This document shows, in pieces, positions 38,118-47,203 of a DNA stretch of 64,000 nt. Within the stretch, counting starts at the first letter, position 1. Each line of letters begins with the position of its first letter. Under the pieces are notes generated by a model, which worked only from the letters and a program-made list of their open reading frames with translations, had not been told where the DNA came from and did not search any database. A program made the position numbers and the translations under genes. Origin of the DNA: Achromobacter aloeverae (GTDB lineage Bacteria > Pseudomonadota > Gammaproteobacteria > Burkholderiales > Burkholderiaceae_B); the NCBI RefSeq assembly GCF_004121055.1, contig NZ_PYAL01000005.1, forward strand, positions 124,001-188,000, in the 5' to 3' direction.

Positions 38118-39410
38118 TCAGGGCAGCGTCGATTCCCCGCGCAACAGGTCTTCCACCGATTCGCGCTTGCGGATGACGTGGTATTCCGCGCCATCCACCA
38201 TCACTTCGGCGGCGCGCGGCCGCGTGTTGTAGTTGCTGGCCATGACCATGCCGTAGGCGCCGGCCGACTCCACGGCCAGCACGTCGCCCTGTTCCACCGC
38301 CAGCGCGCGCTTGCGGGCCAGCCAGTCGCCGCTTTCGCAGACCGGCCCCACCACGTCGTATTCCACCGTGGCGCCCGCGCGCTGGTGCAGCGGCAGCAGG
38401 CCGTGCCAGGCGTCGTAGAGCGTGGGACGCAGCAGATCGTTCATGGCGGCGTCGACGATGGCGAAGTTGTGCGTTTCGCCGTGCTTGAGGAATTGCACCG
38501 TGGTCAGCAGCAGCCCGGCGTTGCCCACCAGCGAGCGGCCCGGCTCCATCACCAGCTTCAGGTGGGCCAGCTTGCGCGCTTCCAGCCTGGCATAGACCTG
38601 GTCCAGCAGGGCCTTGGGCGCAAGCGGCGTCTCGTCCACGTAGGTGATGCCCAGGCCGCCGCCCAGGTCCAGGTGCTCGATGGCGATGCCGGCGCCGGCC
38701 AACGCATCGATGAGGTTGAGCAGCTTGTCCAGCGCGTCCAGGTAGGGACTGACCTCGGTGATCTGCGAACCGATGTGGCAGTCCACCCCCACGACCTGCA
38801 AGCCCGGCAGGCTGGCGGCCGTGCGATAGGCGTCGAGCGCGTTCTCGATGGCAATGCCGAACTTGTTTTCCTTCAGCCCGGTGGAAATATAGGGATGGGT
38901 GCCCGCGTCGACGTCGGGATTGACCCGTAGCGACACCGGCGCCTTCTTGCCGATCGACACGGCGACGTCGGACAACAGGTGCAGTTCCGCCTCGGATTCG
39001 ACGTTGAAGCACTTGACGCCCGCTTCCAGCGCGGCCTGCATTTCCCAGGCCTGCTTGCCCACGCCGGAGAAGACCACCTTGGCCGGGTCGGCGCCCACGG
39101 TCAGCACCCGCTTGAGCTCGCCGCCGGAAACGATGTCGAAGCCGGCGCCCAGCCGCGCGAATTCCTTGAGCACGGCCAGGTTGGAATTGGCCTTCATGCC
39201 GTAGCAGATCAGCACATCGCGGCCCGCCGTCGCGCTGCGGTAGGACTCCCAGGCGGCATGCAGGGCGGCGCGGGAGTAGACGTAGAGCGGCGTGCCCAGG
39301 CGGTCGGCCAGCACCTGCAGCGGCACCTCTTCCGCGTACAGCGAGCCGTCCTTGACGTGAAAATGGGGATAGCCGGCCGGTTGGGCCCGCCGGGGAAGGG
39401 AAGCAGTCAT
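38118..39410 (-). CDS. lysA: Diaminopimelate decarboxylase
   Basis: LysA is the PLP enzyme that converts meso-diaminopimelate to lysine. It has 430 residues. The PLP lysine lies in LICYGMKANSNLAVL. The glycine-rich phosphate loop is in HLDLGGGLGITY. The substrate-binding region includes EPGRSLVGNAG and, near the C-terminus, VVGPVCESGDWLARKR. Its ATG overlaps the stop of the small lipoprotein gene upstream (ATGA), so the two are coupled. The lptM-lysA pair divergent from cyaY is a widely conserved proteobacterial arrangement. Confidence 0.98.
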   Translation of the reverse strand: MTASLPRRAQPAGYPHFHVKDGSLYAEEVPLQVLADRLGTPLYVYSRAALHAAWESYRSATAGRDVLICYGMKANSNLAVLKEFARLGAGFDIVSGGELKRVLTVGADPAKVVFSGVGKQAWEMQAALEAGVKCFNVESEAELHLLSDVAVSIGKKAPVSLRVNPDVDAGTHPYISTGLKENKFGIAIENALDAYRTAASLPGLQVVGVDCHIGSQITEVSPYLDALDKLLNLIDALAGAGIAIEHLDLGGGLGITYVDETPLAPKALLDQVYARLEARKLAHLKLVMEPGRSLVGNAGLLLTTVQFLKHGETHNFAIVDAAMNDLLRPTLYDAWHGLLPLHQRAGATVEYDVVGPVCESGDWLARKRALAVEQGDVLAVESAGAYGMVMASNYNTRPRAAEVMVDGAEYHVIRKRESVEDLLRGESTLP

Positions 39411-39643
39411 CGTTGTGCGCCGGTCGGCGGGTAGGAGGGAAGGGCCGGGGTGATCCGAACGTCGGCCGCGCTGCCGGGTATGGTCGGCGGCAGCGGCGCC
39501 GGACGCACGCCCACGGGCGGCTTGGCCTGCTGCGTACCGTTGCCGGTCGGCAGATAGAGCGGACCCTTATAGCCGCAGCCCGCCAGCCAGGCGCCGGCGG
39601 CCAGCGTGGCTACAATGCGTAGAACCCTGCGGCTAGTTGCCAT
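39407..39643 (-). CDS. lptM: Small lipoprotein LptM (YifL-like)
   Basis: LptM is a small outer membrane lipoprotein that helps the LptDE translocon mature. The 78-residue product from ATG 39643 has a lipoprotein signal with lipobox LAGC. The family hallmark CGYKGPLYLP follows directly after the modified cysteine, then a proline-rich tail. An in-frame GTG at 39652 would add three residues. Its start is divergent from and adjacent to the cyaY region, and its stop overlaps the lysA start. Confidence 0.9.
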   Translation of the reverse strand: MATSRRVLRIVATLAAGAWLAGCGYKGPLYLPTGNGTQQAKPPVGVRPAPLPPTIPGSAADVRITPALPSYPPTGAQR

Positions 39644-39684
39644 ATGGGACACTGGGAACTCCGAAATTCATGCAGGTTGGGATT

Positions 39685-40014
39685 ATGAACGAAACCGAAT
39701 TTCTTGCGTTGGCCGAGCAGGTGCTCGATTCTCTCGAAAGCCAGGCTGACGACTGGGCGGCTTCCCTGGATGTGGACATCGAGGCCAACCGCAGCGGCAA
39801 CGTCCTGACCCTGGTTTTCGAGGACGACACCCACGTCGTCGTCAATAGCCAGGCCGCCATGCAGGAGCTGTGGGTCGCGGCGCGCAGCGGCGGCTTTCAC
39901 TACAGGTACGACGGCAAGCACTGGAACGACACCCGCGGCGGTCCCGGCCTGGCCGATGCCCTGTCGCAGATCTGCTCGGATGCCGCTGGCGTGCCGGTGA
40001 AAGTGCAGGTCTGA
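39685..40014 (+). CDS. cyaY: Iron donor protein CyaY (bacterial frataxin)
   Basis: CyaY binds iron and modulates iron-sulfur cluster assembly by IscS/IscU. The ATG at 39685 (MNETEFLALAEQVLDSLE) gives 109 residues, the family length; the longer frame from 39637 is unsupported. The acidic first helix, the sheet strand NVLTLVFEDDTHVVVNSQ and the QELWVAARSGGFHYRYDGKHW motif are diagnostic. A TACAAT -10-like box lies on the + strand at 39611-39616. It is divergent from lptM-lysA. Confidence 0.96.
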   Translation: MNETEFLALAEQVLDSLESQADDWAASLDVDIEANRSGNVLTLVFEDDTHVVVNSQAAMQELWVAARSGGFHYRYDGKHWNDTRGGPGLADALSQICSDAAGVPVKVQV

Positions 40015-40114
40015 CGCCGCCCATGACCCAGGGGTCGATGAACGACCATGGCCGGGACTTCCCCGGCCATGCCCGCAGCCGGCCAGGCAAGGTCCCCGGC
40101 CACGCCGGCCCCGT

Positions 40115-42562
40115 CTAGCGGGGCATGGAGCCTTCGCCGAACGACGTTCCCTGCGGTTTCGACTGCCCGTTGTTGTAGCCATCGCCGTCGTTGGACGACG
40201 AATTCAGCGCATTCAGGAATTCGCCCAGCGAATCGCCCTGCGGCAACCCCAGCCGCGCCACCGCCTGGCCAGGCGGGAATTCCGAGAAGTAGTATTCGCC
40301 GTTTTCGGTGATCAGGCCGTCCGGCTTCGGACGCTGTTTCTGCTCCGGCACGCCCTTGAGCACGTCCTGCATATAGCTCAACCAGATCGGCAGCGCCACG
40401 CCGCCGCCGGTTTCGCGCGAGCCCAGCGACTTCGGCTGGTCATAGCCCAGCCAGGCGGTCGCCACCAGGCTGGGCGTATAGCCCGAGAACCACGCGTCCA
40501 CCGATTCGTTGGTGGTGCCGGTCTTGCCCGCGATGTCGTTGCGCTTCAGGACGGCGCGCGCGCGGGCGGCCGTGCCGTAGGTGGCCACGCCGCGCAGCAT
40601 GTCGTCCATCACGAACGCGGTGCGGGGGTCGATGGCGCGCGCGGCGGAATCCCCGGCCACCAGCGGCTTGGCCTGCATGACCACCTTGCCGCTGCTGTCC
40701 GTGACCTTGTCGATCAGGTAGGGCGTGATGCGGTAGCCGCCGTTGGCGAACACCGAGTAGGCGCCCGCCAGCTGCAAGGGCGTCACCGACCCCGCGCCCA
40801 GGGCCAGCGGCAGCACCGCGGGCTGGCGCGACTTGTCGAAGCCGAAGCGGGTCAGGTAGTCCTGCGCGTATTGGGGGCCGATGGCCTGGATGATGCGGAT
40901 GGACACCATGTTCTTGGACTTGTACAGGCCCTGGCGCATGGTGAGCATGGGCTCGTACTGGTTCCCGTAGTTCTTGGGGCTCCAGGCCTTGGAACCGGTC
41001 TGCGCCGCGCTCAGCTCGAAGGGCTGGTCCGAGATCTGCGTGGCCGGCGTCAGGCCGCGCTCCAGCGAGGCGGCATAGACGAAAGGCTTGATATTGGAAC
41101 CCGGCTGGCGCCAGGCCTGGGTAACGCGGTTGAAATTGCCGCGGTAGAAATCGAAGCCGCCCACCATGGCGCGGATGGCGCCGTCTTGCGGGGACAGGGC
41201 AACGAAGGCCGCCTGCACGGCCGGCATATTGATGACTTCCCAGCTGTCGTCGGGCAGCTTATGGATGTAGACCACGGAACCGCGCTTGATGCGGGCCTCC
41301 GGTTTGGCCTTGTCGTTGAGCGCGCGCGCCACCACGCCCAGCGTTTTCTTGTCCGTGATGGAAATGACTTCGCGCGAGCTGCGCACCAGCCGGATTTCGT
41401 TGGGGCTGGCGGACAGGACCAGCGCCACCAGCAGGTCGCCGCTGTCCGAATACTTGTCCAGCACGCCGTCGAGGAACTCATCCAGCTGGCCGGGGTTGTT
41501 CTCCACGCCGGCCGGCATGTCGAGCTGGTCCTCGGGGCCGGGGTAGGGCGCGCGGCGGGTGTAGTCCAGCACGCCTTCGCGCACCGCCCGGTAGGCTGCT
41601 TCCTGGTCCTTGGACTGCACGGTGGTGTAGATATTCAAGCCGCGCGAATACACGTTGTCCTGGTACACGCCGAACAGCAGCTGGCGCGCCAGTTCGGCGA
41701 CGTATTCGCCGTGGATGGCATAGCCGCCCGCCGGCGTGCCCTCGGCCGACTTCAGCACGATGGGCTGGCTCATGGCCGTCTGGTATTCCGCGTCGGTCAG
41801 GTAACCCAGGTTGTGCATGCGGCCCAGCACGTAATGCTGGCGGATTTGCGCGCGCGGCAGGTTGGACAGCGGATTGAAGCGCGACGGCGCCTTGGGGATG
41901 CCGGCCAGCATGGCGGCCTCGGCGGGCGAGATCTCCGACAGCGGCTTGCCGAAATACGTGCGCGAAGCCGCGGCGAAGCCGTAGGCGCGATGACCCAGGT
42001 AGATCTGGTTCATATAGAGTTCGAGGATCTGGTCCTTGGTCAGGCTGGACTCGATCTTGAACGTGAGCAGCAGTTCGTAGAACTTGCGCGAATAGGTCTT
42101 CTCGGACGACAGGTAGAAGTTACGCGCCACCTGCATGGTGATGGTGCTGGCGCCCTGCGTCTTGGACATATTGACGATATTGGTCAGCCCGGCCCGCGCG
42201 ACGCCGGTCCAGTCTATCCCGCCGTGCTGGTAGAAGCGGTCGTCCTCGGCCGACAGCACGGCCGCCTTCATGACATCGGGGATTTCATTGAAGCGCAACA
42301 CGTTGCGGCGTTCTTCGCCGAATTCGCCGATCAGCACCTTGTCCGCCGTATAGACGCGCAGGGGCACCCGCGGCCGGTAGTCGGTCATGGCGTGCAGGTC
42401 GGGCAGATTGGGCCACGCCAGCGCCAAGGCCATGCCGCCCAGCAGCAGTCCGCATATTCCCAAACCCAGGCAGAAAATGCCGAGCTTGACGAAAAAACGG
42501 AGGAAGGGAGAGCCGCTGGAGGTCGGCTGGTCTTTCTTGGAGGGGTTCTGGGGCTTGCTCAT
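40115..42562 (-). CDS. mrcA: Penicillin-binding protein 1A
   Basis: This class A bifunctional peptidoglycan synthase has 815 residues from ATG 42562 (MSKPQNPSKKDQ); the longer open frame is not supported. One membrane anchor lies at about residues 22-50. The glycosyltransferase domain carries the catalytic Glu106 in SAEDDRFYQHGG and ASTITMQVARNFYLS. The transpeptidase domain has the SxxK serine in QPGSNIKPFVY, SKN in LYKSKNMVS and KTGTT. An OB-like insertion lies between the domains. It is divergent from aroK, an arrangement common in betaproteobacteria. Confidence 0.97.
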   Translation of the reverse strand: MSKPQNPSKKDQPTSSGSPFLRFFVKLGIFCLGLGICGLLLGGMALALAWPNLPDLHAMTDYRPRVPLRVYTADKVLIGEFGEERRNVLRFNEIPDVMKAAVLSAEDDRFYQHGGIDWTGVARAGLTNIVNMSKTQGASTITMQVARNFYLSSEKTYSRKFYELLLTFKIESSLTKDQILELYMNQIYLGHRAYGFAAASRTYFGKPLSEISPAEAAMLAGIPKAPSRFNPLSNLPRAQIRQHYVLGRMHNLGYLTDAEYQTAMSQPIVLKSAEGTPAGGYAIHGEYVAELARQLLFGVYQDNVYSRGLNIYTTVQSKDQEAAYRAVREGVLDYTRRAPYPGPEDQLDMPAGVENNPGQLDEFLDGVLDKYSDSGDLLVALVLSASPNEIRLVRSSREVISITDKKTLGVVARALNDKAKPEARIKRGSVVYIHKLPDDSWEVINMPAVQAAFVALSPQDGAIRAMVGGFDFYRGNFNRVTQAWRQPGSNIKPFVYAASLERGLTPATQISDQPFELSAAQTGSKAWSPKNYGNQYEPMLTMRQGLYKSKNMVSIRIIQAIGPQYAQDYLTRFGFDKSRQPAVLPLALGAGSVTPLQLAGAYSVFANGGYRITPYLIDKVTDSSGKVVMQAKPLVAGDSAARAIDPRTAFVMDDMLRGVATYGTAARARAVLKRNDIAGKTGTTNESVDAWFSGYTPSLVATAWLGYDQPKSLGSRETGGGVALPIWLSYMQDVLKGVPEQKQRPKPDGLITENGEYYFSEFPPGQAVARLGLPQGDSLGEFLNALNSSSNDGDGYNNGQSKPQGTSFGEGSMPR

Positions 42563-42687
42563 CGCGGCGATTTTAAGGGCAAGTCGCGGCCGGGCCCTGG
42601 CGCGAATCTCAGTTTCTGGTCGGTTTCTGTAACAGCGTCTTCCAGTGTAGCGCGCGGACAACTGCCGCCAATGGGATAATACTGATC

Positions 42688-43326
42688 ATGAACGTCACTC
42701 CCACCGCCTGCCCGGACGAAGATCCGGCCCCGGACACTGACTCCGCCTCGCTTTACGATCCCTGCCAGCCGCTGCCCGGGCCCCGGGCGAGCTTGCCGTA
42801 CGACCTGCCGATCTTCCTGGTCGGCATGATGGGCGCCGGCAAGACGACGATAGGGCGCGGGCTGGCGCGGGCGCTGGGCCGTGAATTCGTCGACCTTGAC
42901 CATGAACTGGAAGCGCGCTGCGGCGTGCGGGTGCCCGTCATTTTCGAAATCGAAGGCGAGGAAGGCTTCCGCAAGCGCGAGTCGGCGACGCTGGAGCGCT
43001 GCGCGTCCCGACGTAATATCGTGCTGGCGACCGGCGGCGGGGCGATCCTGGCCGAGGGCAACCGCAAGCTGCTGCGCGAGCAGGGTGTCGTGGTCTATCT
43101 TAGTGCCAGCGTGGATGAATTGTTCCGTCGCACCGCGCGCGATCGCAACCGCCCCTTGCTGCGCACCGCCGATCCGCGCGCCACGCTGCGCGATCTGATG
43201 CAGAAGCGCGAACCGCTTTACCGCGAGGTCGCGCACTTGACGGTGGAAACCGGCTGCACGCCGGTCTATTCCCTGGTCAAGACGTTGATCCCCAAGTTGC
43301 AAGCCTACGAGATCAAGCAAGCATGA
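42688..43326 (+). CDS. aroK: Shikimate kinase
   Basis: AroK phosphorylates shikimate in aromatic amino acid synthesis. It has 212 residues, with about 40 extra residues before the kinase core. Walker A is GMMGAGKT (46-53). The shikimate-binding segments are FVDLDHELE, FRKRESATLE and the GGGAIL strand. The lid contains RTARDRNRPLL. The ATG lies just after a GATAAT -10-like box, so transcription may start very close to the start codon. The stop overlaps the aroB start by ATGA. Confidence 0.96.
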   Translation: MNVTPTACPDEDPAPDTDSASLYDPCQPLPGPRASLPYDLPIFLVGMMGAGKTTIGRGLARALGREFVDLDHELEARCGVRVPVIFEIEGEEGFRKRESATLERCASRRNIVLATGGGAILAEGNRKLLREQGVVVYLSASVDELFRRTARDRNRPLLRTADPRATLRDLMQKREPLYREVAHLTVETGCTPVYSLVKTLIPKLQAYEIKQA

Positions 43327-44405
43327 ATGTCGTTGACGTCGATGTCCCTGGCGGACGCTATCCCATCCGTATCGCGCCAGGCCGGCTGGATGCGCTGGAC
43401 GAAGCCATTCCGGCCGATGCCACGGCCATAGGCCTGGTCACCAATCCCACCGTGGGGGCGCTGTACGCCGAGCGGGCCGAGCGCGCGCTGGCTCGCACCG
43501 GCCGCCGCGTGCTGCGCATCGAGTTGCCGGACGGCGAGTCCCACAAGGACATGCAGACGCTGAACCAGGTGTTCGACGCGCTGCTGGCCAACGGCTTCGA
43601 CCGCCGTTCGGTGCTGGTGGCGCTGGGAGGCGGCGTCATCGGCGACATGACCGGTTTCGCGGCCGCCGTTTACATGCGCGGCATCCGTTTCGTGCAAGTA
43701 CCCACCACGCTGCTGGCGCAGGTCGATTCGTCGGTGGGCGGCAAGACCGGCGTGAACCATCCGCTGGGCAAGAACATGATCGGCGCCTTCCATCAGCCGG
43801 TGGCGGTGGAAATCGACACCGACGTGCTTTCCACGCTGCCGGCGCGCGAAGTGTCGGCGGGGCTGGCGGAAGTCATCAAGTACGGCATGATCCTCGACCC
43901 CGCTTTCTGGGCATGGTGCGAGCAGAACGCCGGCCCGCTGCGCGCGCTGGAACCGGACGCGATCGCGCACGCCATCCGGGTGTCATGCGAGCTGAAGGCG
44001 CAGGTGGTGGGGCAGGACGAGCGCGAAGGCGGTTTGCGCGCGATATTGAACCTGGGCCATACCTTCGGCCACGCCATCGAATCGGGCCTGGGCTACGGCG
44101 CGTGGCTGCACGGCGAAGCCGTGGGCTGCGGCATGGTGCAGGCGGCGGAACTGTCGTCCGAAGTGCTGGGTTTCCCGGCGGCGGACGTGGACCGCGTGCG
44201 CGCCCTGGTGGCAGCGATAGGCTGCCCCACGGTGGCGCCGGACCTGGGCGCGCAGCGCTGGATGGACCTGATGCGGGTCGACAAGAAATCCGAGGGTGGC
44301 GAAATCCGCTTTGTCCTGACGCCGCGCATCGGCGAGGCGCTGACATGCAAGGCTCCCGAGGACGCCGTGCTGCGCACCCTGGCGCGCACGGTGGGACCGG
44401 CCTGA
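43323..44405 (+). CDS. aroB: 3-dehydroquinate synthase
   Basis: AroB converts DAHP to 3-dehydroquinate using NAD and a divalent metal. It has 360 residues. NAD-binding is seen in LPDGESHKDMQTL and ALGGGVIGDMTGFAA. The catalytic block VPTTLLAQVDSSVGGKTGVN and the metal-binding glutamate and histidines (AEVIKYGMI; LGHTFGHAIE; LHGEAVGCGM) are all present. It is coupled to aroK and followed after 18 nt by dgt, the usual aroKB-dgt order. Confidence 0.98.
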   Translation: MNVVDVDVPGGRYPIRIAPGRLDALDEAIPADATAIGLVTNPTVGALYAERAERALARTGRRVLRIELPDGESHKDMQTLNQVFDALLANGFDRRSVLVALGGGVIGDMTGFAAAVYMRGIRFVQVPTTLLAQVDSSVGGKTGVNHPLGKNMIGAFHQPVAVEIDTDVLSTLPAREVSAGLAEVIKYGMILDPAFWAWCEQNAGPLRALEPDAIAHAIRVSCELKAQVVGQDEREGGLRAILNLGHTFGHAIESGLGYGAWLHGEAVGCGMVQAAELSSEVLGFPAADVDRVRALVAAIGCPTVAPDLGAQRWMDLMRVDKKSEGGEIRFVLTPRIGEALTCKAPEDAVLRTLARTVGPA

Positions 44406-44423
44406 CGGACGGAGGGCGCGAGG

Positions 44424-45578
44424 ATGGATGCGACCCCCGTGGATTCCGCCCTCCTGGCGCCTTATGCGTGCGATCCCGCGCGTAGCCGCGGACGTGCGCA
44501 TGACGAGCCGCCGCCGAGCAACCGTACCGAATACCAGCGCGATCGCGACCGCATCATCCATTGCACCGCTTTCCGCCGCCTGGAATACAAGACGCAGGTC
44601 TTCGTCAACCATGAGGGCGACCTGTTTCGCACGCGGCTGACCCATAGCCTGGAAGTGGCCCAGATCGCCCGTACGCTGGCGCGCAGCCTGCGGTTGAACG
44701 AGGAGCTGACCGAGGCGATATCGCTGGCGCATGACCTGGGTCATACGCCTTTCGGCCACGCCGGACAGGATGAGTTGAATGCCTGCATGCGCGAACTGGC
44801 GCCGGCGGCGGGCGGCTTCGAGCATAACCTGCAAAGCCTGCGCGTGGTCGATGCGCTGGAAGAGCGCTATGCCGCATTCGATGGGCTGAATCTCTGCTTC
44901 GAGACCCGCGAGGGCATACTCAAGCATTGTTCGGTATCGCATGCGCGCCAGCTGGGCGATGTCGGCGAACGCTTCCTGCTCAAGCGCCAGCCTTCGCTGG
45001 AAGCGCAACTGGCCAACCTGGCCGACGAAATCGCCTACAACAATCACGACGTCGATGACGGATTGCGGTCCGGACTGATCACGCTGGAGCAATTGCAGGA
45101 GGTCAGCATCTTCGCGCGCCATCATGCGGAGGTCTTGCGGCGCTATCCGCGGGTGGCGCCCCGTCGCCAGATCGCCGAGACCATACGGCGCATGATCAAT
45201 ACCCTCATCGTCGACCTGACCGGGAACACGGCCGCGCGCATCGCCGAATGCGCGCCCGCTTCCGTGGACGATGTGCGCGCCGCGCCCCCGCTGGCGGGCT
45301 TTTCCGCGGGGATCCGCGCCGAAGCCGATGTCCTCAAGCGCTTTCTCTTCGACAACCTGTACCGGCATTTCCGCGTGGTGCGCATGACGAGCAAGGCGCG
45401 CCGCATCGTGCGCGAGCTGTTCACGGCCTTTCTCGGCAATCCGCGGCTGTTGCCGCCGGACTATCGCCGCGACGACGAAACGACGCAAGCCCGCGCCATC
45501 TCGGATTACATCGCCGGCATGACGGACCGCTACGCCATGCGCGAGCACCGGCGCCTGTTCGACATTTCGGAAGGCTGA
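44424..45578 (+). CDS. dgt: dGTPase-family deoxyguanosinetriphosphate triphosphohydrolase-like protein
   Basis: This is an HD-domain enzyme that hydrolyses dNTPs to the nucleoside and triphosphate. It has 384 residues. The metal-binding H..HD..D set is in [33 protein letters not shown] and the later [15 protein letters not shown]. The [29 protein letters not shown]-terminal block is typical. It has the shorter betaproteobacterial form rather than the 505-residue E. coli Dgt. It follows aroB and converges on the MFS gene. Confidence 0.93.
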   Translation: MDATPVDSALLAPYACDPARSRGRAHDEPPPSNRTEYQRDRDRIIHCTAFRRLEYKTQVFVNHEGDLFRTRLTHSLEVAQIARTLARSLRLNEELTEAISLAHDLGHTPFGHAGQDELNACMRELAPAAGGFEHNLQSLRVVDALEERYAAFDGLNLCFETREGILKHCSVSHARQLGDVGERFLLKRQPSLEAQLANLADEIAYNNHDVDDGLRSGLITLEQLQEVSIFARHHAEVLRRYPRVAPRRQIAETIRRMINTLIVDLTGNTAARIAECAPASVDDVRAAPPLAGFSAGIRAEADVLKRFLFDNLYRHFRVVRMTSKARRIVRELFTAFLGNPRLLPPDYRRDDETTQARAISDYIAGMTDRYAMREHRRLFDISEG

Positions 45579-45596
45579 ACGGGCGCAGCCCGCGGT

Positions 45597-47054
45597 TCAA
45601 TGCGCCTGCCCCCGTTGTGCTTCCTCCCGCGCTTCTCCCCGCCCCTGCAGCTTCGTGCGCAGCAGCCATGCCGCGAGCACGGTAGCCGCCAGCGCGCAGA
45701 CGGCGCCGCCCAGGAACGCCACCTGGTAGCCCTGGTTCAAGGCCTGCGCCGGCGCGGCACCCGCGGCGGCTGCCGCGCCGGTACGCGCGGCGGCCAGGCT
45801 GGCCAGCACCGCCAGGCCCAGCGAGCCGCCCATCATGAACGCGGTGTTGACGATGCCGGACGCCAGGCCCGACTCGCTGGGCGGCACGTCGCTCATCGCG
45901 GCCAGCAGCATGGGATTGAAGGCGATGCCCGCGCCCAGGCCCAGCAGGAGCATGCCCGGCAGGATATGGATAAGGAAGCTGCCGTCGGCGGGCGCCTGGC
46001 TGAACAGCGCCAGGCCGATGGCGGCCGTCAACAGGCCGGCCACCAGGGGCGCGCGTACGCCGAAGCGCATCACCAGGCGTGCCGACAGGCCCAGTGAAAG
46101 CGCAGCCATGATCAGGTTGGAGGGCAGGAACGCCAGTCCGATGCCCATGGCGTCATACCCGAGCACGCGCTGCAGGTAGAGCGCCGATATGAAGAACCAT
46201 GCGAACAGGGCGCCCGCCCACAGGATGCCCACCACGTTGGCGACCACCACGTTGCGCAGGCGGAACAAGCGCAAGGGCACCAGCGGCGCGCGCACGCGCG
46301 CTTCGATGACGAAGAAAGCCGCCAGCAGCAGCGCCGCCGCCGCCAGCATGGACACCGATTGCACGGAGGTCCAGCCCGCCTCGTTGCCGTTGACCACGGC
46401 GTAGACCGCCAGCATCAGCGCCAGCGTGATGGTGACCGCGCCGCCGATGTCGAGGCGGCCGTCCATGGCCTGGCCGCGTCCGCGCGGGATCAGCCGCACG
46501 CACAGGCCGTACACCAGCGCCCCGATGGGAATGTTGACCAGGAAGATCCAGTGCCAGCTGAGCGCTGTGGTCAGCAGGCCGCCCAGCAGCACGCCCAGGC
46601 TGCCGCCGCCGGCACAGACGAAGCCATAGATGCCCATGGCCTTGGCCCGTTCGGCGGTCTCGGTGAAGAGGTTCATGACCAGGGACAGGGAAACGGCGGA
46701 CACGATCGCGCCGCCCAGCCCCTGCACGGCCCGCGCGGCGATCAGGAATTCGCGCGTGTGGGCCAGGCCACAGGCCAGGGAGGCCAATGTGAACAGCGCC
46801 AGGCCGGCCAGGAACATGCGGCGATGCCCATACAGGTCGCCCAGGCGTCCGCCCAGCAGCAGGAAGCCGCCGAAGGTCAGCATGTAGGCGTTGACCACCC
46901 AGACCAGCGAGGTTTCGGTGAAGCGCAGGTCGGTGCGGATGGAGGGCAGGGCAACGTTCACGATGGTCGTGTCCAGTACGATCATCAGGACACCCAGGCA
47001 GAGTATGGTCAAGGCCAGCCAGCGCCGACGGCCTTCGATGCCGTGATGGGTCAT
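45597..47054 (-). CDS. DHA2-family MFS efflux transporter (EmrB/QacA type)
   Basis: This is a predicted 14-segment inner-membrane proton-driven drug exporter. ATG 47054 (MTHHGIEGRRRWLALTILCL) has a GGAGA ribosome binding site and gives 485 residues. Motif C of antiporters and the DHA2 signature LDTTIVNVALPSI in the first membrane segment are visible, as is GGRLGDLYGHRRMF between segments 2 and 3. The substrate is unknown. It is transcribed divergently from the IclR regulator across a region holding four 16-bp-spaced repeats, so that regulator may control it. No membrane fusion partner is adjacent. Confidence 0.88.
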   Translation of the reverse strand: MTHHGIEGRRRWLALTILCLGVLMIVLDTTIVNVALPSIRTDLRFTETSLVWVVNAYMLTFGGFLLLGGRLGDLYGHRRMFLAGLALFTLASLACGLAHTREFLIAARAVQGLGGAIVSAVSLSLVMNLFTETAERAKAMGIYGFVCAGGGSLGVLLGGLLTTALSWHWIFLVNIPIGALVYGLCVRLIPRGRGQAMDGRLDIGGAVTITLALMLAVYAVVNGNEAGWTSVQSVSMLAAAALLLAAFFVIEARVRAPLVPLRLFRLRNVVVANVVGILWAGALFAWFFISALYLQRVLGYDAMGIGLAFLPSNLIMAALSLGLSARLVMRFGVRAPLVAGLLTAAIGLALFSQAPADGSFLIHILPGMLLLGLGAGIAFNPMLLAAMSDVPPSESGLASGIVNTAFMMGGSLGLAVLASLAAARTGAAAAAGAAPAQALNQGYQVAFLGGAVCALAATVLAAWLLRTKLQGRGEAREEAQRGQAH

Positions 47055-47106
47055 GCAATGTCTCCAAGGGTTGAGGGGGCTGCCCGGGCTGTACACTGTC
47101 GAGCCT

Positions 47107-47176
47107 GTTGGCCATTAGAGCACCCGGCCATCAGGCCGCCCGCCCATTAGACAGCCCGCCCATTAGACAGCCCGCC
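47107..47176. repeat. Four 16-bp-period repeats in the MFS/iclR divergent promoter region
   Basis: CATTAG, CATCAG, CATTAG and CATTAG occur at 47113, 47129, 47145 and 47161, exactly 16 bp apart. The last two units are identical over 16 bases (CCGCCCATTAGACAGC). The array sits between the divergent starts and could be an operator array for the IclR regulator. It might also be simple tandem duplication. Confidence 0.75.
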
Positions 47177-47203
47177 GCCACGCCGCGGGAACGCGATTTT
47201 TCC

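Noticed and set aside
47108-47203. N-terminal extension of the IclR regulator through the 16-bp repeats
   Set aside because: The repeat period is not a multiple of three, and the encoded residues are low-complexity with no family support. ATG 47204 is preferred.
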